A stretch of 50,743 nt of DNA from Lacunisphaera sp. (lineage in GTDB: Bacteria > Verrucomicrobiota > Verrucomicrobiia > Opitutales > Opitutaceae). Location: the NCBI GenBank assembly GCA_009695095.1, contig SIBQ01000015.1, forward strand, positions 1 through 50,743, in the 5' to 3' direction. Made by a program: the position numbers and the translations under genes. The notes beneath the pieces were generated by a model, which saw nothing but the letters and a program-made list of their open reading frames with translations, was not told the DNA's origin and ran no database searches. Below, in pieces: positions 17,745 to 27,099 of this stretch; position 1 is the stretch's first letter; the number at the start of each line of letters is the position of its first letter.

Positions 17745-18333
17745 TCACTTTAGCCGCTTTTCTGAGCAAAAATCCTCAATCAACCGGGCGACCAAAGCCG
17801 TCCAGCCCGTCTGGTGACTGGCACCCAGCCCCTGCCCCGTCTCACCGTGGAAATATTCGTGGAATAGCACCATGTCTTTGAACCGGGCGTCCGCGGTATA
17901 CCCGGACTCAGGGCCATGGCACGCCCGCCGGCCGTCACCCGCCGGAAGGAACAGTTTTACCAGCCGCTGCGCCAGCTCCTGCGCCGCCACCTGCAGGGTG
18001 ACCCGCCGGCCGCTGCCAGTCGAAAACTCCACAGTGAAGCTATCGCCATAGAAGTGGTGGTAGCGCTCCAGCGCCTCGATCAGCAGGAAATTGGTGGGAA
18101 ACCACACCGGTCCGCGCCAGTTTGAGTTGCCCCCAAACAGCCCCGAGTCCGATTCACCCGGCACATAGTCCACCCGGTATTCCTGGCCGCCCGCCTGCAG
18201 CACAAACGGCTGTTCCTGGTAGATGCGCGACAACGACCGCGCGCCGTAGGGCGACAGAAATTCGCGCTCATCGAACACATGGCGCAGCATCCGCTCAAGC
18301 CGCTCGCGTGATGGAATCGCCAGCAAGCGCCGG
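17745..18333 (-). pseudogene. GH63/MGH1-type glycoside hydrolase, C-terminal remnant
   Basis: About 195 codons match the C-terminal (alpha/alpha)6-barrel part of MGH1-like/GH63 glucosidases: LLAIPSRERLERMLRHVFDE, SRIYQEQPFVL, SDSGLFGGNSNWRGPVWFPT, LIEALERYHHFYGDSF and MVLFHEYFHGETGQGLGASH. Full proteins are about 800-900 residues, so most of the gene is missing. The homology begins near 18333, where it abuts the 5' end of an ECF sigma-factor gene in a different reading frame. This is a deletion junction, and the segment lacks its own start. The enzyme would have acted on alpha-linked glycosides. Confidence 0.75.
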
Positions 18334-18553
18334 CCCGGCGGCGGCCGCGGAGAAACTCCCGGTAAAGCGTGGTGAAGAGCCAGGACTTGGCCTTCCCCTT
18401 TTCCCGCAACGCGTGCCCTTGTTTCTCCCAAATAAAAAATGTCTGCTGAGTGAGGTCGCCCGCGTCCGACGAGTTCTTCGCCAGGCTGAGGGCAAAGCGG
18501 TAGAGCGGCGTGTAATGCGCGTCCACCAACTGGCTGAAAATCTCATTGGCCAT
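18318..18553 (-). pseudogene. ECF sigma-factor gene, 5' remnant
   Basis: The ATG at 18553 starts about 72 codons resembling region 2 of ECF sigma-70 factors: EIFSQLVDAHYTPLYRFALS, LAKNSSDAGDLTQQTFFIWE and AKSWLFTTLYREFLRGRRR. The similarity stops near 18330, so region 4 and most of the linker are lost. The frame then runs out of phase through the GH63 remnant to 18080, giving a non-functional tail. It lies 156 bp from tRNA-Phe on the opposite strand. Confidence 0.75.
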
Positions 18554-18662
18554 GCGGGGGCAAGAGTCGGTCCGAATCGGCGTTATTCCCAGTCAATTTT
18601 GGCGCGCTTTCCGCAGTCTAACAGCCTATTTCGTCCCCGGTAGCCCGGGAACGAAATTCCCG

Positions 18663-18691
18663 TTGACGCGTCCTTGCGCCACCCCTTTAAC
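18663..18691 (+). promoter_or_regulatory. Probable sigma-70 promoter of tRNA-Phe
   Basis: TTGACG (18663-18668) and TTTAAC (18686-18691) are separated by 17 bases. The -10 box ends 18 bases before the tRNA 5' end, which fits transcription starting just ahead of the gene. Confidence 0.6.
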
Positions 18692-18709
18692 TCGCCGCCT
18701 TTCGCGACT

Positions 18710-18785
<76 letters not shown>

Positions 18786-19045
18786 CTTTGATAGTCAATT
18801 GTTTGCGTGTTTTTTAGCCGTTACAATAAAAGTCTGTCTTGGCATTGTATTGGCAAGTAACGCGGGAATCTAGTCGAATTTCCCATGCGTTGGCGCCACA
18901 GATAACACTGCTCCACCGAGGCATTTCCCGCTGCTAAACTAGGCCTGTCCGAGCGACTCCTAGAGGGCCTCTAGGATGGCCCTAGAAGGCGATTTGCGGG
19001 CCTCCTTGCCACTTTCGCGAGCGTTGCTCTAAAATCCCCAGGCAA
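18786..19045. other. Intergenic DNA after tRNA-Phe
   Basis: About 260 bp without a recognisable gene. It contains CCTAGAGGGCCTCTAGGATGGCCCTAGA-type short inverted words near 18959-18990, which could form small hairpins. No att-like copy of the tRNA 3' end is visible within it. Confidence 0.4.
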
Positions 19046-19200
19046 TATAGCCCTTAAATCATTGCCAACCAACGGGGCGGGGGGGTCTGCGCAATCGTAG
19101 CCGAGATGATTCCAATTGGTTCACTGCCCTACTTTGATTTTTTAAAAAATGGGGCAAGGAGGCTGCCCAGATCATTCCCGTTTCGTGCGGTCACGTCAAT
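19046..19200. repeat. Dispersed ~155 bp repeat, copy B (tRNA-linked)
   Basis: This is the second copy of the segment at 1586-1740, same orientation, with conserved blocks TCTGCGCAATCGTAGCC, ATTCCAATTGGTTCACTGCC and GGGGCAAGGAGGCTGCCCA. Differences are scattered substitutions and a few single-base indels, so the copies are diverged. It lies downstream of a tRNA in the same direction as copy A. Confidence 0.8.
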
Positions 19201-19220
19201 ATAAGCACGTCTATTCGCAA

Positions 19221-19246
19221 TAGGTGGCCCGCAAGCGGGTCACCTA
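19221..19246. other. Strong hairpin after repeat copy B
   Basis: TAGGTGGCCCGC pairs with GCGGGTCACCTA across an AA loop, with one G-T wobble. No T-run follows on either strand, so it is a hairpin rather than a clear terminator. It separates repeat copy B from the miniature element that begins six bases later. Confidence 0.55.
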
Positions 19247-19251
19247 CACGG

Positions 19252-19360
19252 ACTGACCTGACCCCCGAAAACTAGTCCGCTCGCAGAGTTAGCCTTGAGG
19301 CGGCTGAAAGGAGCCCAAACTAACCCGCTTTGCGGCTTAAAAACTCGGGGTCAGGTCAGT
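19252..19360. mobile_element. MITE-like element built from IS3-type ends
   Basis: A 109-bp element bounded by perfect inverted repeats ACTGACCTGACCCC (19252-19265) and its complement at the right end, with TG...CA termini as in IS3-family elements. Beyond the terminal repeat, both arms resemble the IS3-type end at 50595: the right arm complement shares CGGGGTCAGGTCA, an A-rich run, GCGGCT and CTAAC, and the left arm shares GTTAG in the matching place. It carries no transposase and no clear target duplication. It interrupts the 3' part of a small minus-strand secreted-protein gene. Confidence 0.68.
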
Positions 19361-19537
19361 TCCTTTCCTTTTTCGTCTCTTTCGCCCTGATAACCCTGCT
19401 CTATCAGGATCCCGACCGTGCGGGCATCCTGTAATGTCTGGCGTGCCTTCTCGTTCAATGGCTCGTTGAATGTCCGCGGCTAGAGCGACTCCAGCCACCA
19501 ACATCAAGAACGGGGTTGCAACACGAGCGGGGTTCAC
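19358..19537 (-). pseudogene. Small secreted-protein gene cut by the MITE-like element
   Basis: The ATG at 19537 starts a signal-peptide-like sequence (MNPARVATPFLMLVAGVALA, cleavage near AAD). A different frame then gives a sensible-looking continuation (NEKARQTLQDARTVGILIEQ, then GYQGERDEKGKELT) that ends at a TGA supplied by the terminal repeat of the adjacent element. So the gene seems both frameshifted and truncated by insertion. I do not recognise the family with confidence; YdbL/DUF1318-like proteins have a similar size and leader but the match is weak. Confidence 0.4.
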
Positions 19538-19676
19538 GACGAGGTCAAGTTCAAGTGATGCTACTGTTGTCGCGAAAAACGGTCAATTTCCAAGTGCAGC
19601 AGACGCGCCGGGCGGTTCCGAGACCCGCATCCTACTTCGGCGGTGGCAGCCGGACGAGGCGCCGGTCCCACCGGCT

Positions 19677-20927
<1,251 letters not shown>

Positions 20928-20949
20928 CTTTAAATCGTGGGGTGGAAAT

Positions 20950-20998
20950 GAAAAAGCGCCCTACCGGGCCAGCGCTGGGCCAGACGGTAGAACGCTTT
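20950..20998 (-). terminator. Hairpin terminator between acpP and fabF
   Basis: A long imperfect stem pairs CAAAGCG/TTCTACCG with CGGTAG/GCGCTTT on the minus strand, followed by a T-run (AAAAAG on the plus strand at 20950-20956). It starts 17 bp after the acpP stop. Partial read-through to fabF is likely, as the abundant acpP transcript often ends here in other bacteria. Confidence 0.7.
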
Positions 20999-21014
20999 GG
21001 GCAAATGCCAAAAT

Positions 21015-21278
21015 TTATTTCTTACCGGCTTTCTGCTCAATGTAAGCGGTCACATCGCCGACGGTCTGCAGTTTCTCCGCATCGGATTCAGGAATCTCGC
21101 CTTTGATCTCATCCTTGAACTCCTCCTCAAAGGCCATAATCAGCTCGACCGTGTCGAGCGAGTCGGCGCCCAGATCATCGAGAAATGATGCCTGCGGTGT
21201 GATTTGCTCTTCGTTAACATTCAGTTGGTTAACGATGATTTCTTTAACGCGCTGGTCGATGGTTTTCTGGTCAGCCAT
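21015..21278 (-). CDS. acpP: Acyl carrier protein
   Basis: An 87-residue acidic helical protein that carries acyl chains on a phosphopantetheine arm. The attachment serine is Ser40 in the [18 protein letters not shown] motif. Length is slightly above the usual 77-80 because of a basic C-terminal tail (YIEQKAGKK). It lies between fabG (40 bp upstream) and fabF, the standard order of the fatty-acid cluster. Confidence 0.97.
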   Translation of the reverse strand: MADQKTIDQRVKEIIVNQLNVNEEQITPQASFLDDLGADSLDTVELIMAFEEEFKDEIKGEIPESDAEKLQTVGDVTAYIEQKAGKK

Positions 21279-21317
21279 GTGATTGAAAGTGGGTTCGAAA
21301 AGGTTGCTGAAGAGGCA

Positions 21318-22064
21318 TCACATCACCATGCCGCCGTCAACGGTAAAAACTTGCCCAGTGATGTAACCCGCTTCCTCCGAACAGAGAAATGCGGTCATGT
21401 GGGCGATATCCGCCGCCTCACCCAGCCGTTTCAGCGGGATGACCGAGCTGATCTTCTCCGCGACCTCGGCCGGCAGGGCGTCCGTCATGTCAGTCTTGAT
21501 GAACCCCGGGGCCACGGCATTGGACGTGACCCCGCGCGCCGCAAACTCCTTGGCGATGGACTTGGTGAAACCGATCATGCCCGCCTTGGCGGCGCAGTAG
21601 TTGGCCTGGCCGGCGTTGCCCATCAGCCCGACCACCGAGGTGATGTTTACAATCCGGCCCCAGCGTTTCTGCGTCATGGAGCGTCCGATGTGTTTCGTCC
21701 AGTGGAAGCAGCTGTTCAGATTCGTCGCGATGACCGCGCTCCAGTCCGCCTCGGACATGCGGAAAAGCAGGCCGTCCTTCGTGATACCGGCGTTATTGAC
21801 GAGGATGTCGATCTGGCCGAACTCGGCCAGTAGGCCGGCACTCGCCTTGGCCACCGCTGCGCCGTCGGCCACGTCCACGGCCAGCGCCTTCGCTTTGCCG
21901 CCGCCGACTAGGATGGCGGCCGCCGTGGCGCCGCAACTGCCAGCGGATTTGCTCACGCAAATCACGGTCACGCCGTTTTTCGCAAGTTGTTCCGCGATGG
22001 ATTTGCCAATGCCCCGACCCGCGCCGGTCACGAGCGCGATTCTATTGTTAAAAGTAAAACTCAT
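21318..22064 (-). CDS. fabG: 3-oxoacyl-[acyl-carrier-protein] reductase
   Basis: A 248-residue short-chain dehydrogenase that reduces 3-ketoacyl-ACP with NADPH. The cofactor motif is VTGAGRGIGKSIAEQLA, NNAGITKDGLLFRM follows, and the catalytic Ser-Tyr-Lys lies in ITSVVGLMGNAGQANYCAAK. The C-terminus (YITGQVFTVDGGMVM) is typical of FabG. It starts the fabG-acpP-fabF group; a CysJ-like reductase gene lies 63 bp upstream on the same strand. Confidence 0.96.
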   Translation of the reverse strand: MSFTFNNRIALVTGAGRGIGKSIAEQLAKNGVTVICVSKSAGSCGATAAAILVGGGKAKALAVDVADGAAVAKASAGLLAEFGQIDILVNNAGITKDGLLFRMSEADWSAVIATNLNSCFHWTKHIGRSMTQKRWGRIVNITSVVGLMGNAGQANYCAAKAGMIGFTKSIAKEFAARGVTSNAVAPGFIKTDMTDALPAEVAEKISSVIPLKRLGEAADIAHMTAFLCSEEAGYITGQVFTVDGGMVM

Positions 22065-22127
22065 GAATGAGATATCTGGGCGGATTGCTGGCAGTCAAAT
22101 CCGCACTCCGCAATCCCCAATCCGCCC

Positions 22128-23294
22128 TCAGTAGACGTCGCGCTGGTAGCGCTTGTCTTTCTTCATCTGCTTCACGTAATTGGCGGCCTGCGCCGCTTCC
22201 AGCCCACCCTGCCCGATGATGACTTGGTGCAGCGCCGCGTCGACATCCTTGGCCATCCGGTGCGCGTCGCCGCACACGTAAAAGTGCGCCCCACCCTTGA
22301 TCCAGGTCCACAGTTCGGCGGCGGTTTCGCGGATGCGGTCCTGCACATAGATTTTTTGCGGCTGGTCGCGGGAGAAGGCCAGGTCGACCCGCGCCATCCT
22401 GCCCTCGGCCAGCAGGCGTTTCCATTCGTCGCCATAGAGATAATCCGTGGCCTGGTGCTGGTCGCCGAAAAACAGCCAGTTACGACCGGTGGCGCTGGTC
22501 GCCACCCGTTCCTGCACAAATGCGCGGAATGGCGCGACCCCCGTGCCGGGCCCGATCATAATGATGTCCTTGGCCGGATCCTCGGGCAGGCCGAAATGCG
22601 ATTCGGCGATAAAAACCGGTATGGGCGTCTTCCGGCGGGTGACGCGATCGGCCAGGAAGGTCGAGCACACGCCGTAGCGCCGGCGACCGTTGGATTCATA
22701 GCGCACCGGCGCGACTAACAGGTGCACCTGCCCGGGATAGAGCTTGGGCGACGAGGCGATGGAATAGAGTCGCGGCACCATGCTGCGCAGGTGGTCGGCC
22801 AGTTCCTGCGGGGCCAGCTTCACGCCGGGGAACTCCTCCAGCAAGTCGATGAACTCGCGCTGGCCCAGAAAAACCTCCCGGAGCTCTTTCGCGCCGGGCG
22901 CGAGCAATTCCGCCAGCTGCGCTTTCTGCTTCACCTCGGTGGTTTTTGCGGCGAAAGTTTCGAGGATTTTTTTCGTCGGTCCGCCCAGCGAAAGCTTGGT
23001 GGTCAGCGCCTCGCGCAAGCTGACGGCAGCGGTCAGCCGTGGCGGCACCACTGGCTCGTTGCCCGTGGCTTCAATCAATTCAATGATCTCCTCGACAATC
23101 TGCGGACGGTTGGAGGCGTAAACTCCCAGCGAATCTCCCACTGAGTAGGTCAGACCGCTGCCCGCGATGTCGACTACCAGATGGCGCGTGTCCTTGCCCG
23201 ATCCATCCTTGTTGAGCACCCGATTCTCCAGCAATTTTGCGGGCAGCGGATTATCTTTAGTGTAGGCGCTGAGCGGTGGAGTAGAAAGATGCAT
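22128..23294 (-). CDS. CysJ-like flavoprotein reductase lacking the flavodoxin domain
   Basis: A 388-residue protein matching the FAD-binding and NADPH-binding part of sulfite reductase flavoprotein alpha. The FAD site is in RLYSIASSPKLYPGQVHLLV and GVCSTFLADR; the nucleotide site is in IMIGPGTGVAPFRAFVQER and HFYVCGDAHRMAKDVDAALH; the C-terminus is KDKRYQRDVY. The N-terminal flavodoxin (FMN) domain of CysJ is absent, so electrons would go to a separate flavodoxin or ferredoxin-like partner. It may accept electrons for sulfite reductase or another acceptor. It precedes fabG, but a shared role is not evident. Confidence 0.85.
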   Translation of the reverse strand: MHLSTPPLSAYTKDNPLPAKLLENRVLNKDGSGKDTRHLVVDIAGSGLTYSVGDSLGVYASNRPQIVEEIIELIEATGNEPVVPPRLTAAVSLREALTTKLSLGGPTKKILETFAAKTTEVKQKAQLAELLAPGAKELREVFLGQREFIDLLEEFPGVKLAPQELADHLRSMVPRLYSIASSPKLYPGQVHLLVAPVRYESNGRRRYGVCSTFLADRVTRRKTPIPVFIAESHFGLPEDPAKDIIMIGPGTGVAPFRAFVQERVATSATGRNWLFFGDQHQATDYLYGDEWKRLLAEGRMARVDLAFSRDQPQKIYVQDRIRETAAELWTWIKGGAHFYVCGDAHRMAKDVDAALHQVIIGQGGLEAAQAANYVKQMKKDKRYQRDVY

Positions 23295-23400
23295 GAACTG
23301 GTGAATCTACCCCGAAGTACACCTAGCGTGGCAAGCCTGGTTTGGCCATATTTGAATCTCGTTGCGCCCCCTTGCGGCGCATGCCATTCAGCCCACTTAC

Positions 23401-24177
23401 ATGAAACCCGTCCGCATCCAGAAACTCATCGCCGAGGCTGGCATCTGCTCCCGCCGCGCCGCCGAGGCTCTGATTATGGCGGGCGAGGTCTATGTGAACG
23501 GCGTGAAAGCGGAGCTCGGCCAGAAGGTCGAGCCCGGCGCCGACAAGATCAGCGTGCGCGGCAAGGCCCTCCGGTCGCAGGCCCAGCCCAAGCTCGCGCT
23601 CGTCATGCACAAGCCCCGCGGCGTCGTGTGCAGCAACAGCGACCCGCACGCCGGGCAGACCATCTTTCACCTCCTCCCGCGTGAGTGGGCCCGGCTGCGA
23701 CTGTTCTGTGCCGGTCGGCTCGACAAGGACAGCGAGGGCCTCGTCATCCTGACCTCCGACGGCGACCTCGCGCACAAGCTCATGCACCCGTCCAACCTGG
23801 TCGTTAAGCGCTACTACGTCTCGCTCGAGGAACCCTTCCCCGCCGGCCGCCTGCGCCAGTTGCTCCGCGGCGTCGTCATCGAGGGCGAGTACCTGAAGGT
23901 CGAGCGGGCCAACCTCGTCAATCCCCGCGTCGACCGCAGCTCGCCCGAGCTCGACGTCCACATGCACCACGGCAAGAAACGGGAGATCCGCCAGCTCTTC
24001 ACCGCCCTCGGTTTCGAGGTCCGCCGCCTCCGCCGCTACCAGATCGGCGCTTTCCGCCTCAAAGGAATTCCTTTGCGCGGCGTGAAACAACTTTCTACGA
24101 AGGAAGTCCAATCCCTCTTCGTCGTTCCGCGTTCGCATTACCGCGACGAGGCGCCTCCCGCCCATCATGAAAATTAA
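23401..24177 (+). CDS. rRNA pseudouridine synthase, RsuA/RluB family
   Basis: A 258-residue enzyme that isomerises a uridine in rRNA. An S4 RNA-binding domain (IQKLIAEAGICSRRAAEALI, residues about 5-60) is followed by the catalytic core with the active aspartate in AGRLDKDSEGLVILTSDGDL and the KKREIRQLFTALGFEVRRL signature. Which rRNA site it modifies cannot be told from sequence alone, although the S4-plus-core shape fits RluB or RsuA. I start it at the ATG at 23401; an upstream ATG at 23362 gives a short non-conserved extension. It overlaps the next gene by 11 bp. Confidence 0.93.
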   Translation: MKPVRIQKLIAEAGICSRRAAEALIMAGEVYVNGVKAELGQKVEPGADKISVRGKALRSQAQPKLALVMHKPRGVVCSNSDPHAGQTIFHLLPREWARLRLFCAGRLDKDSEGLVILTSDGDLAHKLMHPSNLVVKRYYVSLEEPFPAGRLRQLLRGVVIEGEYLKVERANLVNPRVDRSSPELDVHMHHGKKREIRQLFTALGFEVRRLRRYQIGAFRLKGIPLRGVKQLSTKEVQSLFVVPRSHYRDEAPPAHHEN

Positions 24178-24934
24178 TACCGCCCTCCTCACCCTTGCGT
24201 TTACCGCCGCCCGCCTGGCCGCTGACACCCTGACGGCCGACACCGCGGTGTTTGTCCAGACCGACCCTAAGTCGCCTGTCCTCGCCCGCCTCAAGGCTGG
24301 CTCCACCGTCACCGTCGTGGGCCAAGCCCCCGCCGGCTGGCACCGGATCGAGATCCGTGGCCCCTTCGAGGTCTACGTGCACAATCGCGACATCACCAAG
24401 GGCCTCGAGGTCCGCGAGGGCGCCAGTATCTACGCGGCGCCGAAGAAGGATGCGCCGCTCATCGCCACCGCCGCCCCCGGCGACAAGACCGAGATCACCG
24501 GCCTTCATGGCGACTATTGCCAGGTCAAGCTCGAGAAAAAACTGCAGGGCTTCATCGCCGTGGGCGAGGCCGCGAACACCCCGGCCGAGACCAAGCCCAT
24601 GGTCAGCATCATCGCGCCCACCGCACCGGCCCCACCCGTGACCACCGCCGGCCGCCCGGTGCCGATCACCGGCAACACCGCCGACATGCCCCGCCTCTTC
24701 GCCGGCAAACTCGTCCTCGCCCGCCGTGCCATCCTCAACCCCAACCCGCTTTACGACTATCAGCTCATCGATGCCTCCGGCCGGCGCTTCGCCTATGTGG
24801 ACACCAAGCGTCTGCTGTTGACCGACAAGATCGAGGCCTATTTCGACCGCCACATCACCATCACCGGCACCGTCCGCAATACGGTGGACGGTAAGGATCT
24901 CGTCATCGCCGCCGAGTCCATGTCGTTGAAATAA
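24167..24934 (+). CDS. Secreted SH3-like domain protein
   Basis: A 255-residue protein with a short signal peptide (MKINTALLTLAFTAARLAAD). Two SH3-like repeats are suggested by ADTAVFVQTDPKSPVLARLK with STVTVVGQAPAGWHRIEI, and EGASIYAAPKKDAPLIATAA with EITGLHGDYCQVKL. A proline-rich linker (about residues 145-165) leads to a C-terminal domain ending in HITITGTVRNTVDG and LVIAAESMSLK. Bacterial SH3 domains often bind cell wall. The function is otherwise unknown. The overlap with the pseudouridine synthase gene shows they are co-transcribed. Confidence 0.78.
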   Translation: MKINTALLTLAFTAARLAADTLTADTAVFVQTDPKSPVLARLKAGSTVTVVGQAPAGWHRIEIRGPFEVYVHNRDITKGLEVREGASIYAAPKKDAPLIATAAPGDKTEITGLHGDYCQVKLEKKLQGFIAVGEAANTPAETKPMVSIIAPTAPAPPVTTAGRPVPITGNTADMPRLFAGKLVLARRAILNPNPLYDYQLIDASGRRFAYVDTKRLLLTDKIEAYFDRHITITGTVRNTVDGKDLVIAAESMSLK

Positions 24935-24948
24935 ATCCCTCGCTTCCC

Positions 24949-24980
24949 GCCGGCCGCCGCGACCGGCTTTTCTTTTTTTT
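24949..24980 (+). terminator. Rho-independent terminator before folD
   Basis: GCCGG and CCGGC (24949-24953 with 24963-24967) form a short GC stem followed by TTTTCTTTTTTTT. It lies 15 bp after the SH3-protein stop and directly before folD, so folD likely has its own promoter or depends on read-through. Confidence 0.72.
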
Positions 24981-24985
24981 GCTTC

Positions 24986-25873
24986 ATGGAATTAATCGAC
25001 GGTAACAAGATCGCCGCGGCCATCATCGCCGAGCTCAAAGCCCAGGTCGCCGCGCTCCCGGGCCGCAAGCCGTGCATCGCGCTCGTACGCGTCGGCGAGG
25101 ATCCTGCCTCCGTCTCCTACGTGAAGAAAAAGGAACTGGCCTGCGCCGAGATCGGCATCGCGAGCCAGCTCCTCTTCCCACCGGTTACCATCTCCGCGGA
25201 CGAACTCTTTGCTCTGGTCGACAAACTCAACGCCGACCCCGATGTGGACGGCATCCTCGTCCAGTCACCGCTGCCCAAGCATCTCAATGAAGTGGCTGTG
25301 TTCCGCCGCATCGCCGCGCACAAGGACGTCGACGGCTTCCACACCCTCAACCTCGGCAAGCTCGCGCAGGAGGACGACACCGGCTTCGTCGCCTGCACAC
25401 CCGCCGGCATCATGGAGCTCCTGCAACGCTCCGGAGTGAAACTCGCCGGGAAGCACGTCGTGATGCTCGGTCGCAGCCTCATCGTCGGCAAACCCGCCGC
25501 CCTGCTCGCTCTCCAGCGCAAGCCCTGGGCCAACGCCACCGTCACCGTGTGCCACTCGCAGACCGCCAATCTCCCCTCCATCACCTGTCAGGCCGATGTG
25601 CTGATCGCCGCCATCGGCAAGGCCGAGTTTGTCACTGCCGACATGGTCAAGCCGGGCGCAGTGGTCATAGACGTCGGCGTCAACCGGGTGCCTGACCTCA
25701 CCAAAAAGAGCGGTTACCGTCTGACTGGTGACGTGCATTTCTCCACGGTCGCCCCGCTGTGCAGCAAGATCACGCCTGTGCCCGGTGGCGTCGGCCCCAT
25801 GACGGTGGCCATGTTGATGCAAAATACCCTGAAAGCCCGCCGCCAGAGCCTGATTCAGGTAGGCAATAAATAG
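24986..25873 (+). CDS. folD: Bifunctional methylenetetrahydrofolate dehydrogenase/cyclohydrolase
   Basis: A 295-residue cytosolic enzyme that interconverts 5,10-methylene-THF and 10-formyl-THF for one-carbon metabolism. Visible motifs: [16 protein letters not shown] with the catalytic lysine, [40 protein letters not shown] for NADP binding, and [20 protein letters not shown] near the C-terminus. Length matches the family (280-300). It stands alone after a terminator and ahead of a two-component gene. Confidence 0.97.
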   Translation: MELIDGNKIAAAIIAELKAQVAALPGRKPCIALVRVGEDPASVSYVKKKELACAEIGIASQLLFPPVTISADELFALVDKLNADPDVDGILVQSPLPKHLNEVAVFRRIAAHKDVDGFHTLNLGKLAQEDDTGFVACTPAGIMELLQRSGVKLAGKHVVMLGRSLIVGKPAALLALQRKPWANATVTVCHSQTANLPSITCQADVLIAAIGKAEFVTADMVKPGAVVIDVGVNRVPDLTKKSGYRLTGDVHFSTVAPLCSKITPVPGGVGPMTVAMLMQNTLKARRQSLIQVGNK

Positions 25874-25936
25874 GCCATGCGGCCTTAACTGAAACTTGCC
25901 AGTCAGCGGCAGACTCGTTCTACTCACCCATCCCGC

Positions 25937-27022
25937 ATGGCCACGCCCAAGATTCTCGTTGTTGATGACCAGCCCATCAACGTCCAGTTGTTGAAACGCA
26001 AATTGGAGCGCGAGGGGATGACTGTGGTCACCGCCTACTCCGGCCGCGAAGCGCTTGACCTCGTCGAGGCCGACCCGCCCGACCTCATCCTGCTCGACGT
26101 TATGATGCCCGAGATGGACGGCATCGAGGTCTGCCAGCGCCTCCAGACCGGCAGAGAAACCAAGGCCATCCCCGTCATTTTCATCACCGCCCGCACCTCC
26201 AAGGAGGGCAAGATCGAGGGACTCGGCGTCGGCGCGGTGGACTACATTACCAAGCCCATCGACCTCGACGAAACCCTCGCCCGCGTCCGGACCCAGCTCC
26301 GCTTCGTCTCGATCAACCGCGAGCTCGTCGACCTGCAGACCCGCCTCGGCGAATCCCGCCGCTCCGCCACTATCGGTGTCGTCACGCAGGGCATCGCCCA
26401 CAACTTGGACAATCTCCTCGGCGTCGTCATCGGCTACGTCGACCTCATCAAGGCCTACCACGAGAAGCCCGAGCTGGTGAAGAAAAACGCCCAGCACCTC
26501 GAGGATGCCGTCGACCGCATCGTCGCGATCATCAAGCAGCTCACCGGCCTCGTCCGCATGATCGACAGCGGCATCCGCCGCTATCAGATCGAACACAAGA
26601 TCGATCAGCCCATCACCATCGAGAACGGCGCCAGTGAGGTGCTGATTGACACTAACGTCGAGGTGTTCGAGGAGGCCCTGGCCAAGCTCTTCATCAACGC
26701 CTGGGAAGGCTACCATGACGAGCCCGACGACAAGCGCATCATCAATATCCGCACTGAAATCGTCGAGCGCCCCGAGGAGGGCCGCTTTGCCCTCCTGCAC
26801 ATCGAGGACCGCGGCCGCGGCATCGACCCCGAGATCATGGACCACGCCTTCGAACCTTTCACAAGCACCAAGCACACGGTTGGCGTCGGCATGGGCCTGA
26901 CCGTGGCCCGCCACTTGATGCGCAACCTGGGCGGCGAAGTCACCCTAGCCGATCGGCCCGGCGGTGGCGCCATCTGCACCATCCGCCACCCGCTCGAGTG
27001 GAAGAGCAAGGACAAGTCCTGA
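25937..27022 (+). CDS. Receiver-histidine kinase hybrid, soluble
   Basis: A 361-residue protein with no membrane segments. An N-terminal receiver domain spans residues 1-123: ILVVDDQPINVQLLKRK, phosphoacceptor Asp54 in LLDVMMPEMDG, Thr84 and Lys106 in YITKP. A short coiled segment leads to a HisKA-like region with likely phosphoacceptor His155 in GVVTQGIAHNLDNLLGVVIG, then a HATPase domain with N-box LFINAWEG, G1 box DRGRGIDPEI and G2 box VGVGMGLTVARHLM. The order receiver-then-kinase is the reverse of classical hybrid kinases. It would receive phosphate or signal through the receiver and regulate the kinase; the partner is not in the window. Confidence 0.9.
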   Translation: MATPKILVVDDQPINVQLLKRKLEREGMTVVTAYSGREALDLVEADPPDLILLDVMMPEMDGIEVCQRLQTGRETKAIPVIFITARTSKEGKIEGLGVGAVDYITKPIDLDETLARVRTQLRFVSINRELVDLQTRLGESRRSATIGVVTQGIAHNLDNLLGVVIGYVDLIKAYHEKPELVKKNAQHLEDAVDRIVAIIKQLTGLVRMIDSGIRRYQIEHKIDQPITIENGASEVLIDTNVEVFEEALAKLFINAWEGYHDEPDDKRIINIRTEIVERPEEGRFALLHIEDRGRGIDPEIMDHAFEPFTSTKHTVGVGMGLTVARHLMRNLGGEVTLADRPGGGAICTIRHPLEWKSKDKS

Positions 27023-27099
27023 ATTCGGGCGATTGTAGGTCGGGCCTGAAATTTCCGCTCGCATGTCTTTCTGAGCACAGCGAAGAATTCATTCCTGCG

